The notes below the pieces were generated by a model. It worked only from the letters and a program-made list of their open reading frames with translations. It did not search any database and was not told the DNA's origin. This document shows positions 1-11,500 of a stretch of DNA of 64,000 bases, piece by piece (positions within the stretch are counted from its first letter, which is position 1; every line of letters begins with the position of its first letter). This stretch comes from Terebella lapidaria (lineage: Eukaryota > Annelida > Polychaeta > Terebellida > Terebellidae). Made by a program: the position numbers and the translations under genes. The DNA lies in NCBI GenBank assembly GCA_949152475.1, contig OX424566.1:10687177-10751176 (forward strand), given 5' to 3'.

Positions 1-1010
1 GTTTATATTGGAAACGGGCGTGATTACGGCCATGGTGACTTGAAGTGTAGAACATGTAAATAGTTAAGATATAGATCACACTTTCCGGTATTAATGTATT
101 CAGAGACAAAATTGACTTATCATATGACAATAATATATCATGGTACTAACTAGTTACTAGAGCATGCAGGCACCATAGTGTCGTAGCCCGACTGCCGAGG
201 TTTAACGCCTGGTGATGATTCAGCATTGAGTACATTTGAGCACAATCGAAGGAGAAGATTTTGCTTTGCCAGAATGAAAACTCCAATTAGACTACTATAA
301 TTTGCCGGTGACGGATTCGAACCCAGCGATCTGAGATTCCTGGCAAACCTTCAAGAGCTACCAGTCCTTTATCCCCTCGGCCACGTACAGAGTGGGCAAA
401 ACTGAATTTTTTTTAAAAAATAGGCCTACATCATTTTTTAAAGTTGGAATCAATTTTAAAATCAGCCAAATTTAGCTTTTTTGTTTGTCACGGAAACTTG
501 AAAGTACATCTCGGGATAGTCAGGAATATATAGGAAATATGCACAGTTCGACACCAGATACTCGGCAAAATTGCCGTTGCCGTCAGTGATCAATTTCTCG
601 GGCATGAAAACAGTGGATAGAGAATGATCGGCCTGCCTACATTGCCGGTTGCCACTGTATCTAGACAAATACCAATGGCGTCATCAGACTGTGTATAGAA
701 CTCGCCCACAAAGCGGGCCGCTTTGAGAAAAAAATGATGCGAGATTGACTGGCCCGAATTTGAATCTTGATTTGGAAACTCACTTTAGGCACGTTATACA
801 CATTTTCAGACGATAGCTCGATCAAAATGCTGTTCACGGTGCTCCAGCCATGCCGTGTGTTAGAGGTAAGAGAATCGTGACGTCACGATAGGTTACGTTT
901 TCCATTCAGCTGTAAAGATACCTGAACGTTTTCAGCGGATGCTGTGATCACAGCGGTGAGGTCAAAGAATTTTCCTGCGATGAGATGGCGCTCATTACCG
1001 TGAAACTTAT
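1..1010. other. AT-rich DNA without a recognised gene
   Basis: Apart from the tRNA-like remnant at 304-390, I see no conserved protein, no convincing splice-bounded exon and no clear repeat here. A 68-codon open frame on the minus strand (462-668) has no ATG start and matches no family I know. Confidence 0.5.
304..390 (-). repeat. tRNA-derived SINE remnant or tRNA pseudogene
   Basis: On the minus strand a good B box (GGGTTCGAATCC, complement of 312-323) and an A box (GTGGCCGAGGGG, complement of 373-384) lie at tRNA spacing for a long-variable-arm (Leu/Ser type) tRNA. The T-arm stem and the acceptor stem do not pair, so a working tRNA is unlikely. A SINE head or dead tRNA copy explains it better. 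No poly-A tail was identified. Confidence 0.4.
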
Positions 1011-1011
1011 A

Positions 1012-1405
1012 ATAGACGCCCGGGTGTCTATTGATTTCAGTTACACTCTAGACTCGGCGTTTATTAGTACTCAGCGTTTATTAGAACCCGGCGTTTATTG
1101 ATTTCAGTCATTGTCTGGATCCGGCGTTCATTGGAATTGGCGAGGCCTGTGTTACGATATGACAAATCGGACGACAGTTTAGATTTTAAAAGCTGGAAAT
1201 ACCCGACTGGGACTCGTTGACGTTCTCAATTCAGGTCATTTTGACGGGAAGTTATAAACTAGTGTTAGCATGTATTGCTATGTTACACAATGTACGTAGA
1301 CCCGGCTCTATCAGAACCCGGCGTCTATTAATTTCAGTATACCTGAACCCCCGGCGTCTATTAGAACCCGGCTTCTATCAAAAACCCGGCGTCTATTAGA
1401 AGTTT
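1012..1405. repeat. Degenerate 17-18 bp tandem repeat (CCCGGCGTCTATTAGAA)
   Basis: Imperfect copies of CCCGGCGTCTATTAGAA and the variant GGCGTTTATTGATTTCAG cluster at 1012-1130 and 1300-1405, with about 170 bp of other sequence between. The clusters look like two remains of one short-unit array or of an element built from it. Confidence 0.55.
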
Positions 1406-1490
1406 TACGGTAAATGTTTGTAACACACCCATTCTTGGGCAGAAGGACATGAAAATTTGCCATCATGTTCAGGATAGCATATAGACGATA

Positions 1491-2759
1491 GAGCCCTGCG
1501 CGGGTTTTAATTTTGCACATTTACGCGGGGCGGGCCGGGCATATTTTCCAATCCGCGGGTGCGGTGCGGGTGCGGGTGCGGCCGCGCAACTGCGAGTGCG
1601 GAGCAGGTGCGGGTAAGAGCTTCATTTTCTGTGGGCTTTTTTATTCATAGAAGCCCGCATAATATATAGGCGTGTATCTTTGTTAAATAGTTGAAAGTGC
1701 TATGAATTTAGTGGATCAATATAATATATAGTACAATATTTTCATCTATATGATTTTTTATGTGATTTGTAAGTACTATGAATGTGCTCTATCATTTTAT
1801 TATTTCAGTACACAATATATGTATCTAGGATTACTTATATGATGCATTATCGTGTGATTTATGCTACAGCCAGTGTCTCATAAATGTAACTTGCAATACT
1901 TCGCAACTGTTGCGAGTTCTTTTTGATATATTACAAATGAATATATCTCTGACCAGGCCGTGTTTTCACACGATTAGTTGAAACAATCGACATGCATCTC
2001 ATATCCATTCATCACAGACAGTCGTTATAGCACCCCCACTCCTCGCCCCCCTAATTACCCCCACTGTGATCTCCCATTCTTGTTCCATCCCTCTCTTGCC
2101 ATTGATGCCCAGTACTCTCTCCCCACAGGTCACTTAACAGTAGGGTGTATAATCGAACATCCTGACCTGGGGGTTTAATCTTCAATCAAAACCTGACAAA
2201 AAATCTGTGATAACATGAGATCAGCAGATTCGGACCAGCTGTATCCATCATATATATCATCAATGACAACAATAAAGAGAAATAGTTTTCAATCTTTGAC
2301 GTCATGGTGCAACGTGGTTTGTTTAGTAGAGAACTGGTAGGGTATACTAGATATATAGTGACTCTGGTGATGAGGCTCATTGTAATTCTTTGTCTGCTAC
2401 TGAGCACATCATGGCTTTATCAAGACAAGAAGTGATTTCTGGACAACTGAAAATATACTGTATACATGTACTTCTATTATGCGGGCTGCGGGTTGGGTAG
2501 CCCGTGGGTTTATGCGGGCTGCGGGTTGGGCCCGCGGGGCGGGTAGCCCGCAGGTTTGTGCGGGCTTTGTATCGAAGCTGTGGGTGCGGTGCGGGTGCGG
2601 GCTCAGATTTGAAGGTGCGGGTGCGGGTAAACATTCAACACATGCGGGGTGATGTGGGTGTATCCAAGAAAATTTTGTGTGGTGCGGTGCGGGTGCGGGT
2701 TTTGGATATAGGCTCTGCGGGGCGGGTGTGGGCATGAAACTGAGGCCCGCGCAGGGCTC
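1491..2759. mobile_element. Non-autonomous G+C-rich inverted-repeat element with TA flanks
   Basis: The ends are perfect 14 bp inverted repeats (GAGCCCTGCGCGGG at 1491-1504, complement at 2746-2759), followed by weaker inverted similarity. TA dinucleotides flank both ends (1489-1490 and 2760-2761), as expected for a TA target duplication. Both ends carry degenerate GCGGGTGCGG tracts (1549-1615 and 2478-2740) around an AT-rich core. No transposase was seen. The superfamily is not certain; TA flanks fit Tc1/mariner-like insertion. Confidence 0.6.
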
Positions 2760-2761
2760 TA

Positions 2762-5028
2762 ATAGATGACACTGCTGTGGTGAAATGTATGGTTAACCTA
2801 AAAATATGCACAGTCCATGCCCTAACATGGTCTTTGAGCAGAAAATTTTTCAAGAGGGGTGACGAGCTATCACCCTCAGGCAAATATGTCTTCTTCAGAT
2901 TTTTCTCAAAATTTGTCAGATTATTATGTGATATGTTTAGTATGAAAATGTAACTGTTGATCAGAAATTGGGGGTCACCGCGTTGGATTTGTTGCAAAAC
3001 ACTTTTGAACGGGTTTAGCTATGCTTCGAAATCTGCCTTATTATCAAGTTCAGAATGAATTAACAGCCCCAGCAAAAAATCATACGGTAGAAACTTTAGT
3101 TTACATGAATAGTGGATTGTACACAGTCATGTAATTGATGTAATAAAATGTTGGGGTCACTGCGGCAGAATTTTCGCAATCTGTATTCGAATGCTGCATG
3201 TTGGAACAGAATTCGTGCGCTCGTTTGCCACCAAAACGTCCGAGGTTTACCTATCGTGACGTCACAACACTTGGTGAAAGCTTCTTGAAGGGGGTCTCCA
3301 CTACAGAGCGCCCACAGGACACCACGATGCATATCGTTGCTATCATTTCCAACTCATAGGACTCTATTATATAATGAAAAAAAAAAAAAAAAAAACCTGA
3401 ATATTATCCGTCGCCTTCAACGGTTTCTCGGGATTGTCACAGTCGTTTCCAGGATAGTCGCAATTTCCCGTGAAAGTCGTACGCAAGTTAGAAAGAAGAA
3501 ATTCATCTGCCAACGATAAATGTTTTTTTTTTCTCTCTCTCCACAAAAGGGTGGCGGCTTTGGCATGCATTTAGGAATGGGCTCCGTACGTAGTAAACAA
3601 CTCGCCACAGAGATATAGTATTAGATCTAGATCTGCTCTGATTTTTTTCTCAAACACCGTTTTAGCTGATGTTCATGTTATTCTGATATAACCGTTTGTA
3701 GGATTTCCTTTGTCAGAATTTTGCCCATCAAACTGAGGAAGTGAGCCAGTCTTCAGTGATCAATGATCCTATTCACAGAATTTCCCGCCGCTGGCCAGTC
3801 GAGTCAGGCGAGTATCACGGAAATATTTTGGTCTGCATGTCAACAGAGATTGTTTATGTTCGGCGCGAGATGGAAGAGTCCACTGGGGTGATCTGCGTAG
3901 GGAACGTGGGTAGGAATGGGTACTGCCTCGAATTTGAATAGTCCGTAAATCTAGGCCTATAAGCTATGGCAGCATACATGCTGTCTCATAGCAACACGAT
4001 CCCCTAATAGTGTATAATTTGAACTTGTCCTACACTTGAATAATGACAATGGCAGCCTGAGCTACTCCACCCCTCACCCCCCACCACAATACCGTCTAGG
4101 CCATTGAAAGGTGGCGTTCCGCACGTCTGGTCTGTTACCATAAACTAGGTAAACTAGACTCTCCGGTCGCCGACGACCACGTGGGTATCCTCCCAGATCA
4201 ACGCAGATCTATAGATAAGCCTAACTACTAGTAACCCCTGTTGCCCAAAATCCATATGCTACTGGTCAGTGTCACTCAATCTCGGTAAGAATATGTCCAG
4301 ACTTGAACCAGTAATATAAGTCATTGTGCGGCCTGCGGCCAGACTACTTTATCACAAAACGAAATGCTATCTGATTTTGCGACGCAAATCAGAACTCTGG
4401 TTGCACCGAATGCAATCCAAATGACACCATTTTACATAGATCAAAATCTTGAAAAGTATCTCGGATTTATGCGAATAGGTCTATAACATATTTATCATAT
4501 ATACATTCATAAGTGTATCATAATCATGTTCACATGTGTGGAAAGTAACTAATATTTTGCATACTTTTTATATTTTTGCAAAAAGATTTTGTAGTTGTGC
4601 AATCTTTCGGAATCAACATGTTTGTCTAGAATACACCCCATTGTATAACAATTATACTTAAAATTATGATTGATGTAAACAAGACTAAATCCTCTAATTT
4701 GCACAGATTCTCGAGATCCCGTTCTGGGCTGACATTCAACATTGAGGTAGATTGCTAACTTTCTCAATTTTCGCAAAAATGCCGTTTGATTCCCAGGTGA
4801 AGTATGCCAAGTTATAGAACGATACCATTTAAAGTCGAAGTCATCTGTCAGTGAAACACGCGTTTTGGCCAAAGTGTCATGCCGCAATTTTTCACCAAAT
4901 TCCAGAATTCTATTTGAAAAAATGAAAAAGTTTGCAATCTACCCCAATGTTAAATTTAAATCAATGTTAATTTGGTTAAATGCCCATGGCACTAGATCAG
5001 TGTCAGCTTGGAGAATTTATGGACCATC
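2762..5028. other. AT-rich DNA without a recognised gene
   Basis: I found no conserved coding sequence. A run of about 20 A residues lies at 3374-3393, and a related short passage containing GGGGTCAC occurs near 2970 and 3153. Open frames here, including 4549-4887 on the minus strand, are unlike any family I recognise and have no supporting splice or start context. Confidence 0.45.
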
Positions 5029-5031
5029 TTA
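5029..5031. repeat. Target site duplication, left (TTA)
   Basis: TTA lies immediately outside the left inverted repeat and matches 18697-18699. Because TTAA is present on both sides, TAA is an equally valid reading shifted by one base. Confidence 0.8.
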
Positions 5032-5076
5032 AGCTGCCGTCAGACTATGCGAGTCAGTCGCAGCGACCGAGTCGCA
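5032..5076 (+). repeat. Harbinger left terminal inverted repeat
   Basis: 45 bp beginning AGCTGCCGTCAGACTATGCG and ending GTCGCA, perfectly complementary to 18652-18696. It already contains several TGCGAC/GTCGCA-type hexamers that continue inward. Confidence 0.95.
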
Positions 5077-5123
5077 ATCCACTCGCATACGATCTGGTCG
5101 CTGCGACCGGCGCTGGTCACACT

Positions 5124-5158
5124 GTGCGATCGAGTCGCATGTCACGTGACAATATATT
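5124..5158 (+). promoter_or_regulatory. Left subterminal motif, E-box and TATA-like site
   Basis: TGCGATCGAGTCGCA (5124-5138) is a near-palindrome of the subterminal GTCGCA type. The perfect palindrome GTCACGTGAC (5141-5150) contains a CACGTG E-box 64 bp before the transposase ATG. AATATATTTG follows at 5151-5160 as a possible TATA-like element. A promoter role is inferred from position only. Confidence 0.45.
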
Positions 5159-5212
5159 TGAGCGCGAATTAGAAAGAATCGGTTGGTAGACGGGTGTTTT
5201 TGTAGTTCCACT

Positions 5213-5555
5213 ATGAACGAGGATGCGCGTCGGCGCCTTGTTGCCTTTTTGGCAACAAAAATTATGCGCAGAAGGCGAAAGAGAAGGCAGAAGCAAAGCA
5301 GAAAATACAAAAGGAGCGTGTGGGTGAAGCCATGGCTGGAACGTCGGAGCGAAAGTGGAGCCTACAGTAATCTGCTACAGGAACTTAAGGAGAATGATCC
5401 GAGCTCATTCACCAACTTCCTGCGAATGAATATCACTTCATTCGAGGAATTGGAGAAACTGGTTGCCGAGGAGATCAGAAAAAAAGACACCAGCTTCAGG
5501 GAAGCGATCTCCGTCGGAGAGAGGCTGGCCTTAACTTTAAGGTTTCTGGCAACGG
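5213..5555 (+). CDS. Transposase exon 1 (N-terminal region)
   Basis: Encodes residues 1-114 plus one base of codon 115. It contains the basic N-terminus and the conserved RLALTLRFLATG passage. The donor is GTATGT at 5556. The open frame continues past the donor to 5644, but there the sequence stops resembling the family. Confidence 0.88.
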
Positions 5556-8500
5556 GTATGTTACAGAGTCATTGTCTACTGGTCTGCATGATGGTGGTCT
5601 TGTCAGTACCTCGAACATACCCAGCCCACACACTGCCTCGTTGATGGTGTTGAAATCTTAATAGACCTAGTTTTCATACAAAATACATGCAAATAGTACG
5701 ACTATGAAGGTTCGTTTGTAAAATTGAGAGGACTTGTGTATGCAGGAGCTGAAATGTATATTCTAAAATTATCGCTGATGACTTTCTTCTTGATTTAGCT
5801 CATGTAGTTATTTATAATTGCCTTATATTGCAAATTAGTGTGTGTGTGTGGGGGGGGGGGGGGGAGATTTTCACACCTGATTAAAAAATAGCCAAAGGGC
5901 TAAGAAAGGTTACCGGACAATGTTTTACATCTTATATATTAGCTATTTTGTCCCGTGACCTTGAAAACAAGGTCAAAGGTCAAATTCAAGGTCACAAGAA
6001 TATTCAGCATATATATCATTTCATGTCCACAATTGATTCCTAAGCTGCAAAATCGACAATAGGCAAGATATTAACCATTTTGTGCTCTGACCTTGGAGAT
6101 GAGATCAAATTCAAGGTCATGAGAATATTCAGCATATATCATTTCCTATATCTGCTAAATTGATTGTAATTTTGTGCTTTGACCTTGAAAATGAGGTCAA
6201 AGTTCAAATTCAAAGTCATGACAATATTCAGTATATATTATTTACCATATGTTCACAGTTGATTATTAATCTGTAAAGTTGATAATAAGCAAGATATTAG
6301 GCATTTTATGCTCTGACTTGAAAATTAAATCAAAGGTCAAGTTCAAGGTCTTGACAATATTCAGTATACATATATCATTTCATTTCCTATATGTGCTCAC
6401 TTGATTGCAAAGTTGTAAGGTCGATAATAAACGAGATATTAACCATTTTGTTCTTTGACCTTGAAAATGAGGTCAAATGTCAAATTCAGGGTCATCTAAA
6501 TATTCAACATACATCACTTCCCATATGTTCCCATATTCCACAATTGATTCCTAAGCTTTAAAGTCAATAACAAGTGAGATATTAGCCATTGTGTTCTTTT
6601 ACTTTGAAAATGATGTCAAACGTCAAATTCAAGGTCATCAGAATATTCGGAATATATCATTTCCCATATGTCCAAAATAGATTCCTGAGTTGTATAGTTG
6701 ATATTAGGCGAGATATTAGCCATTTAATGCTCTGACCTTGAAAATAAGGTCAAAGGTCAAGTTCAAGGTCATGACAGTATTCAGCATATATCACTTCCTA
6801 TAACGCCCCAATTGATTTGTAAGGTGTGAAGTCGATAACAAACGAGATTTTAGCCATTTTTTCCTGTGACCTTGAAAATGAAGTCAAAGGTCAAATTCAA
6901 GTTCATCAGAATATTCGGCGTAAATCATTTCCTATATGTCGATAAGCGAGATATTAACCATTTTGTGCTCTTGACCTTGAAAATGAGGTCAGAGGTCAAG
7001 TTCAAGGTCACAACAATATATTCAGCATATATCATTCCCTATATGTCCACAATTGATTCATAAGCTGCAAAATCGATAATAAGCGAGATATTAGCCATTT
7101 TGTCCTGTGACCTTGAAAATGAGGTCAAAGGTCAAATTCAAGGTCATGACAATAATCTGCATTATATCATTTCCTATATGTTCATAATTGATTCCTAGGC
7201 TTCCTATAGGGCCCCAATTGATTTGTAAGGTGTGAAGTCGATAATAAGCAAGATTTTAGCCATTTTTTCTGTGACCTTGAAAATGAAGTCAAAGGTCAGA
7301 TTCAAGGTCATCAAAATATTCGGCGTAAGTCATTTCCTATATGTCGATAAGCGAGATATTAACCATTTTGTGCTCTTGACCTTGTAAATGAGGTCAGAGG
7401 TCAAATTCAAGCTCACGAGAATATTAAGCAGCTATCATTTCCTATATGTCTACAATTGATTCCTAGTCTCCAATCTCAATATTTAGTGAGATATTAGGCA
7501 TAATGTGTCCCATTATAAAGCATAGGATAATTTAACATGGGAAAGTCCCATTTGGGCCAAGTTTAGGCCAAAATGGCCCACTTCGAGCGATTCAAGCGCA
7601 ACGAAATTTATAGACATCATAGGAGTACATATGAGGAGTGTTATGTATCAAAAAGAAAAATATAGAACCGTAGGGCTCTGCGCTTACCGGACCCAAGATA
7701 TATGTTTCAGTTTTATGTAAGCTGAAAGCAATGTCATGAAGTCATGAGAATACTGTAAAAGTACTAATTTTCGCGCGGTACTTATTTCGCGTATTTCGCG
7801 GTAAGGGTAGATCCGCGAAATTAAATACCTCGCTAAAATAAGTCTCCCGCGAAAATTAATTTTGAGGTTTGTAAACGTCCATAGCACAATACGCTGTTGC
7901 TAATCATAACGCGCAGAATTACGTTAGTTACAGTGCCCAGATACCGGTCGCTAGCGTCTGCATGGCACGTGCTTGAACTTGGTGCCGATGAAATCTGCAC
8001 CAAGTTCAAGCTTTTGCAGACTAAGCATGACTTGTTTGACGTTTGTGTTTAAAATTTCAAATAAAATCTGATTTGATTTCCTGTGACTTTCCATTTCTCA
8101 CACCAATTGCATTGATATACTGTGATGTCCATCAACTGCAAATTCTTTACGCGATTACTGGCAATCACTGAACCGCGAAATTAAATCCCCGCGAAATTGC
8201 CTGGGGGTAAAACCCGCGAAATTTAATACCCGCGAAAAAAAGTGTTTTTACAGTAATTGCAAATCATTCACGTGTTAGAGCCTAATATACAATGATATGA
8301 AACTAGAATGGAACTGACTAATACTGTCAAAGATATTCTTTGCTTTTGTATCAGTTTCAGTTTATTGAGGTCAAATGTCAAATTTAAGCTCACAAGAATA
8401 TTTGGCATATATAATTTCCTATATGTCCACAATTGATGCCTAAGCTGTAAAGTCGATAAAAACCAAGATATTAGAGATTTTGTGCTCTGATCTTGAAACT

Positions 8501-11500
8501 TGGAATGTCCCATTGCTTTGAATGTCAAGGAGCCAACTGACCCACTGTTCAAATGCTCTAGCCCTCTCCCTGGATTCCTAAGCTGTAACGTCGATAATAA
8601 GCGAGACATTAGCCATTTTGTCCTGTGACCTTGAAAATGAGGTCAAAGGTCAAATTCAAGGTCACGATAATATTCAGAATAAATCATTTCCTATATGCTG
8701 ACAATTGATTCCTAAGCTGTAAAGTCGATAATAAGCGAGATATTAGCCATTTTGTGCTGTGACCTTGAAAATTAGGTCGAAGGTCAAATTCAAGGTCACG
8801 AGAATACTCGGCATATATAATTTCCTATATGTGCACAATTGATTCCTAATGTCTAATCCCAATATTAAGTGAGATATTAGGAGAAATGTGTCCCCATTAT
8901 AAAGCATAGGCTAATTTAACCTATCTGAGACACGTCGAAAAAATCAAAATGGCTGCCACACGCAGAGCGACGATTCAATGTAAACGAAACTTATACACAT
9001 AACAAAGGTATATCAGGGGAATCTTTTGAAACAAAAATCTCAGAACTGATCAGACATTTTTTGAGAAAATGGCCCCCAAAGTCCAAAATTGGCCATTTTT
9101 CGACAAAAATGGCCGCCATTTTGGAAAAAAAACGATTCAATCGACGAAAAAAAATTGGTCCGGAGATATGGGCCTATAGAACATATTTTGTGAATTACAG
9201 CAATATTCATCGAACAGATTTTTCCCAGCGTTTGACAACACCAACACCGACGCCGACGCCAACACCGACGGACGGACAACCTGACGACAATAGCTTATCG
9301 GACCATAGGTCCGGTAAGCTAAAAAGTTACTGAACAGATTTTGAGAAAATGGCCGCCAAAGTCCAAAATCAGGCATTTTTCGTCGAAAACGGACGCCATT
9401 TTGAAAAAAATGCGAAAATCAAAAAACTAACAAATACTTCCTTCTTGAATTATTTTTAAGTATTTTTGTGCAATATTTCAGAAAAGTTCGCCCGTAAGCA
9501 AAAAAGACAAAAATTAAAAAAATGTGGACGACGACGACGACGACGACGGACGACGACGACAGATGGAACGCCACGGCAATAGGTTATCGGACCAAAGGTC
9601 CGGTAACCTAAAAAGAGAAGACCGATATTGTCATACTATAATGCTAGTGAAGAACGGTCATCTAGATAGATAGGCCTACACCTGTTATAGTACAATGCCA
9701 GTTAAAACTGTCATTTAGATATATTCACCTATTATAGTATAATGCCAGTGAAAAACGGTCATTTAGATAGATACACCTGCTATAGTTTAATGACAGTGAA
9801 AAACGATAATTTAGATCTAGATAACCTGTTATAGTATAATGACATTGACAAAACTTGTACCTACATACACATACATTACTGTTTAACACATTTTGATATT
9901 TGAATGTTTTGATATTTGAATGTTGTTTGATATCAACGAATGCAACACTGTGGATAGGTATGAAGTAATAATTTGTAAAGAAAGGTCAACGGATGCTATA
10001 TTGATTACAGGGGAATCTTACCAAAGCCTCTCCTACCAGTTTCGTGTTGGAAGATCAACCATTAGCGAGATTGTTCCGGAGACCTGCGAGGCAATCTACA
10101 CAGTACTCCAAGGAACTTACATGAAGGTACTCACATCATGACTTCAAAAGTTATTATTTGGAGAATGAGTAGATGCCTATAAATTTATTTATTATGGGGT
10201 CTGACATCCCAATTAGGGTGTTTAGACTCATTCTGGATTAGATTCACTCAGATAAATCTTCACCATCGTGATATGTAATTGATGACTTGGACAATTGATT
10301 TAAAAGAAAGTATATTTTTATTTCAGAAACACACTTTTATAGAACATCCTAGTGTTTTTTATTTCCAACATAATAACAATACTGCAGTATATTATGATGC
10401 TTATATTTTATTCACATCGTTTCTTTTTTTTCAGCTTGGATCAGTCATATATAGGCTTATTGGTACAAACCTTACGAAGCAAACCAAATTACACAGATTT
10501 TTTAAATGCCTTTTTTATTATTCTACATACTGGTAAAAAAGGATTCATTACCCAAAGGTTTAAATGTAAATTTATCGAATTCTTTATAGTGCACGAAAAA
10601 AAAAATCGCGATTACATTGCTTGGTTTGATGCGATATTCCAGTTGAGGGTTAATCAAAACCCCGCGAAATTGCAACCACCAAATTCGCGAGATTTAGTCC
10701 TCGCGAAATAGTTAAGCTTACAGTATTCGAGACCTGAAATTCCTGTATTCGGAGTCCGTATTTGGTTGTGAGAGAAATATTGACGCGCGGTCAATATTAT
10801 AGATATTCACCCATTTAATTTCGCGACCATGGAAACACATTATAAAAAAGTAGTAGAAGCATATAATAATTTAAAGACAAATATTAATTTTGGTGTCGAT
10901 AAATACGTAGTTATATTTCCCTCACGATATAATGATAAATTATTAGATGGCTTCGCGCCTATTGGCTCACGAATGAAGTTTGAAGTATTTAAAACCTCCA
11001 GTTCATACAGTGTTGCGACAAATTTGTGATCAATACTTGGAAACTACATGTTTGTGGGCCACACCCGTGACCGAGGGCCATCTCCGAACAAATCTGTCTC
11101 CTGTGGATAATTGGACATCACAGGCGTTACAATAGCAGAAATACATAAGACCAGTGTATTTATGACATTAGTAACTGCATCGAATTTCTAAGCTAATGCA
11201 GTCACTATTCTCCAAAAAAATTTTCAATCATCATATATCAGCGCGAACTTCCAAGAAAAATAGCCTTACAGCGTTGACAACAAAATGACCTGACCCCTGA
11301 ACAAAATACGGTCAAGTCGGTCAACGCTGTATGCCATTTGATAGGATGAATTGGGACTACTGCAAACCCCTGAATTTTTCGCGTCCACTAATTTTCGCAA
11401 TTTTCGCGTTTTTATTATGAACGCCAAGTTTATGGAAGCAAATTTTCACAACCAATATAATTGATTTGCAAATGCAAACGCGAAATTAAAAGGCTGCAAT

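Noticed and set aside
304-390. Functional tRNA-Leu/Ser gene
   Set aside because: A and B boxes are good, but the T-arm and acceptor stems do not pair.
462-668. Possible host exon (68 codons, minus strand)
   Set aside because: No ATG, no family match and no clear splice sites.
4549-4887. 112-codon open frame on the minus strand
   Set aside because: AT-rich, no recognisable motif, and similar non-coding stretches occur elsewhere in the window.
5556-5644. Transposase exon 1 reading on to a stop at 5644
   Set aside because: The family sequence stops at LATG; the GTATGT donor and the exact match of exon 2 show splicing at 5555.
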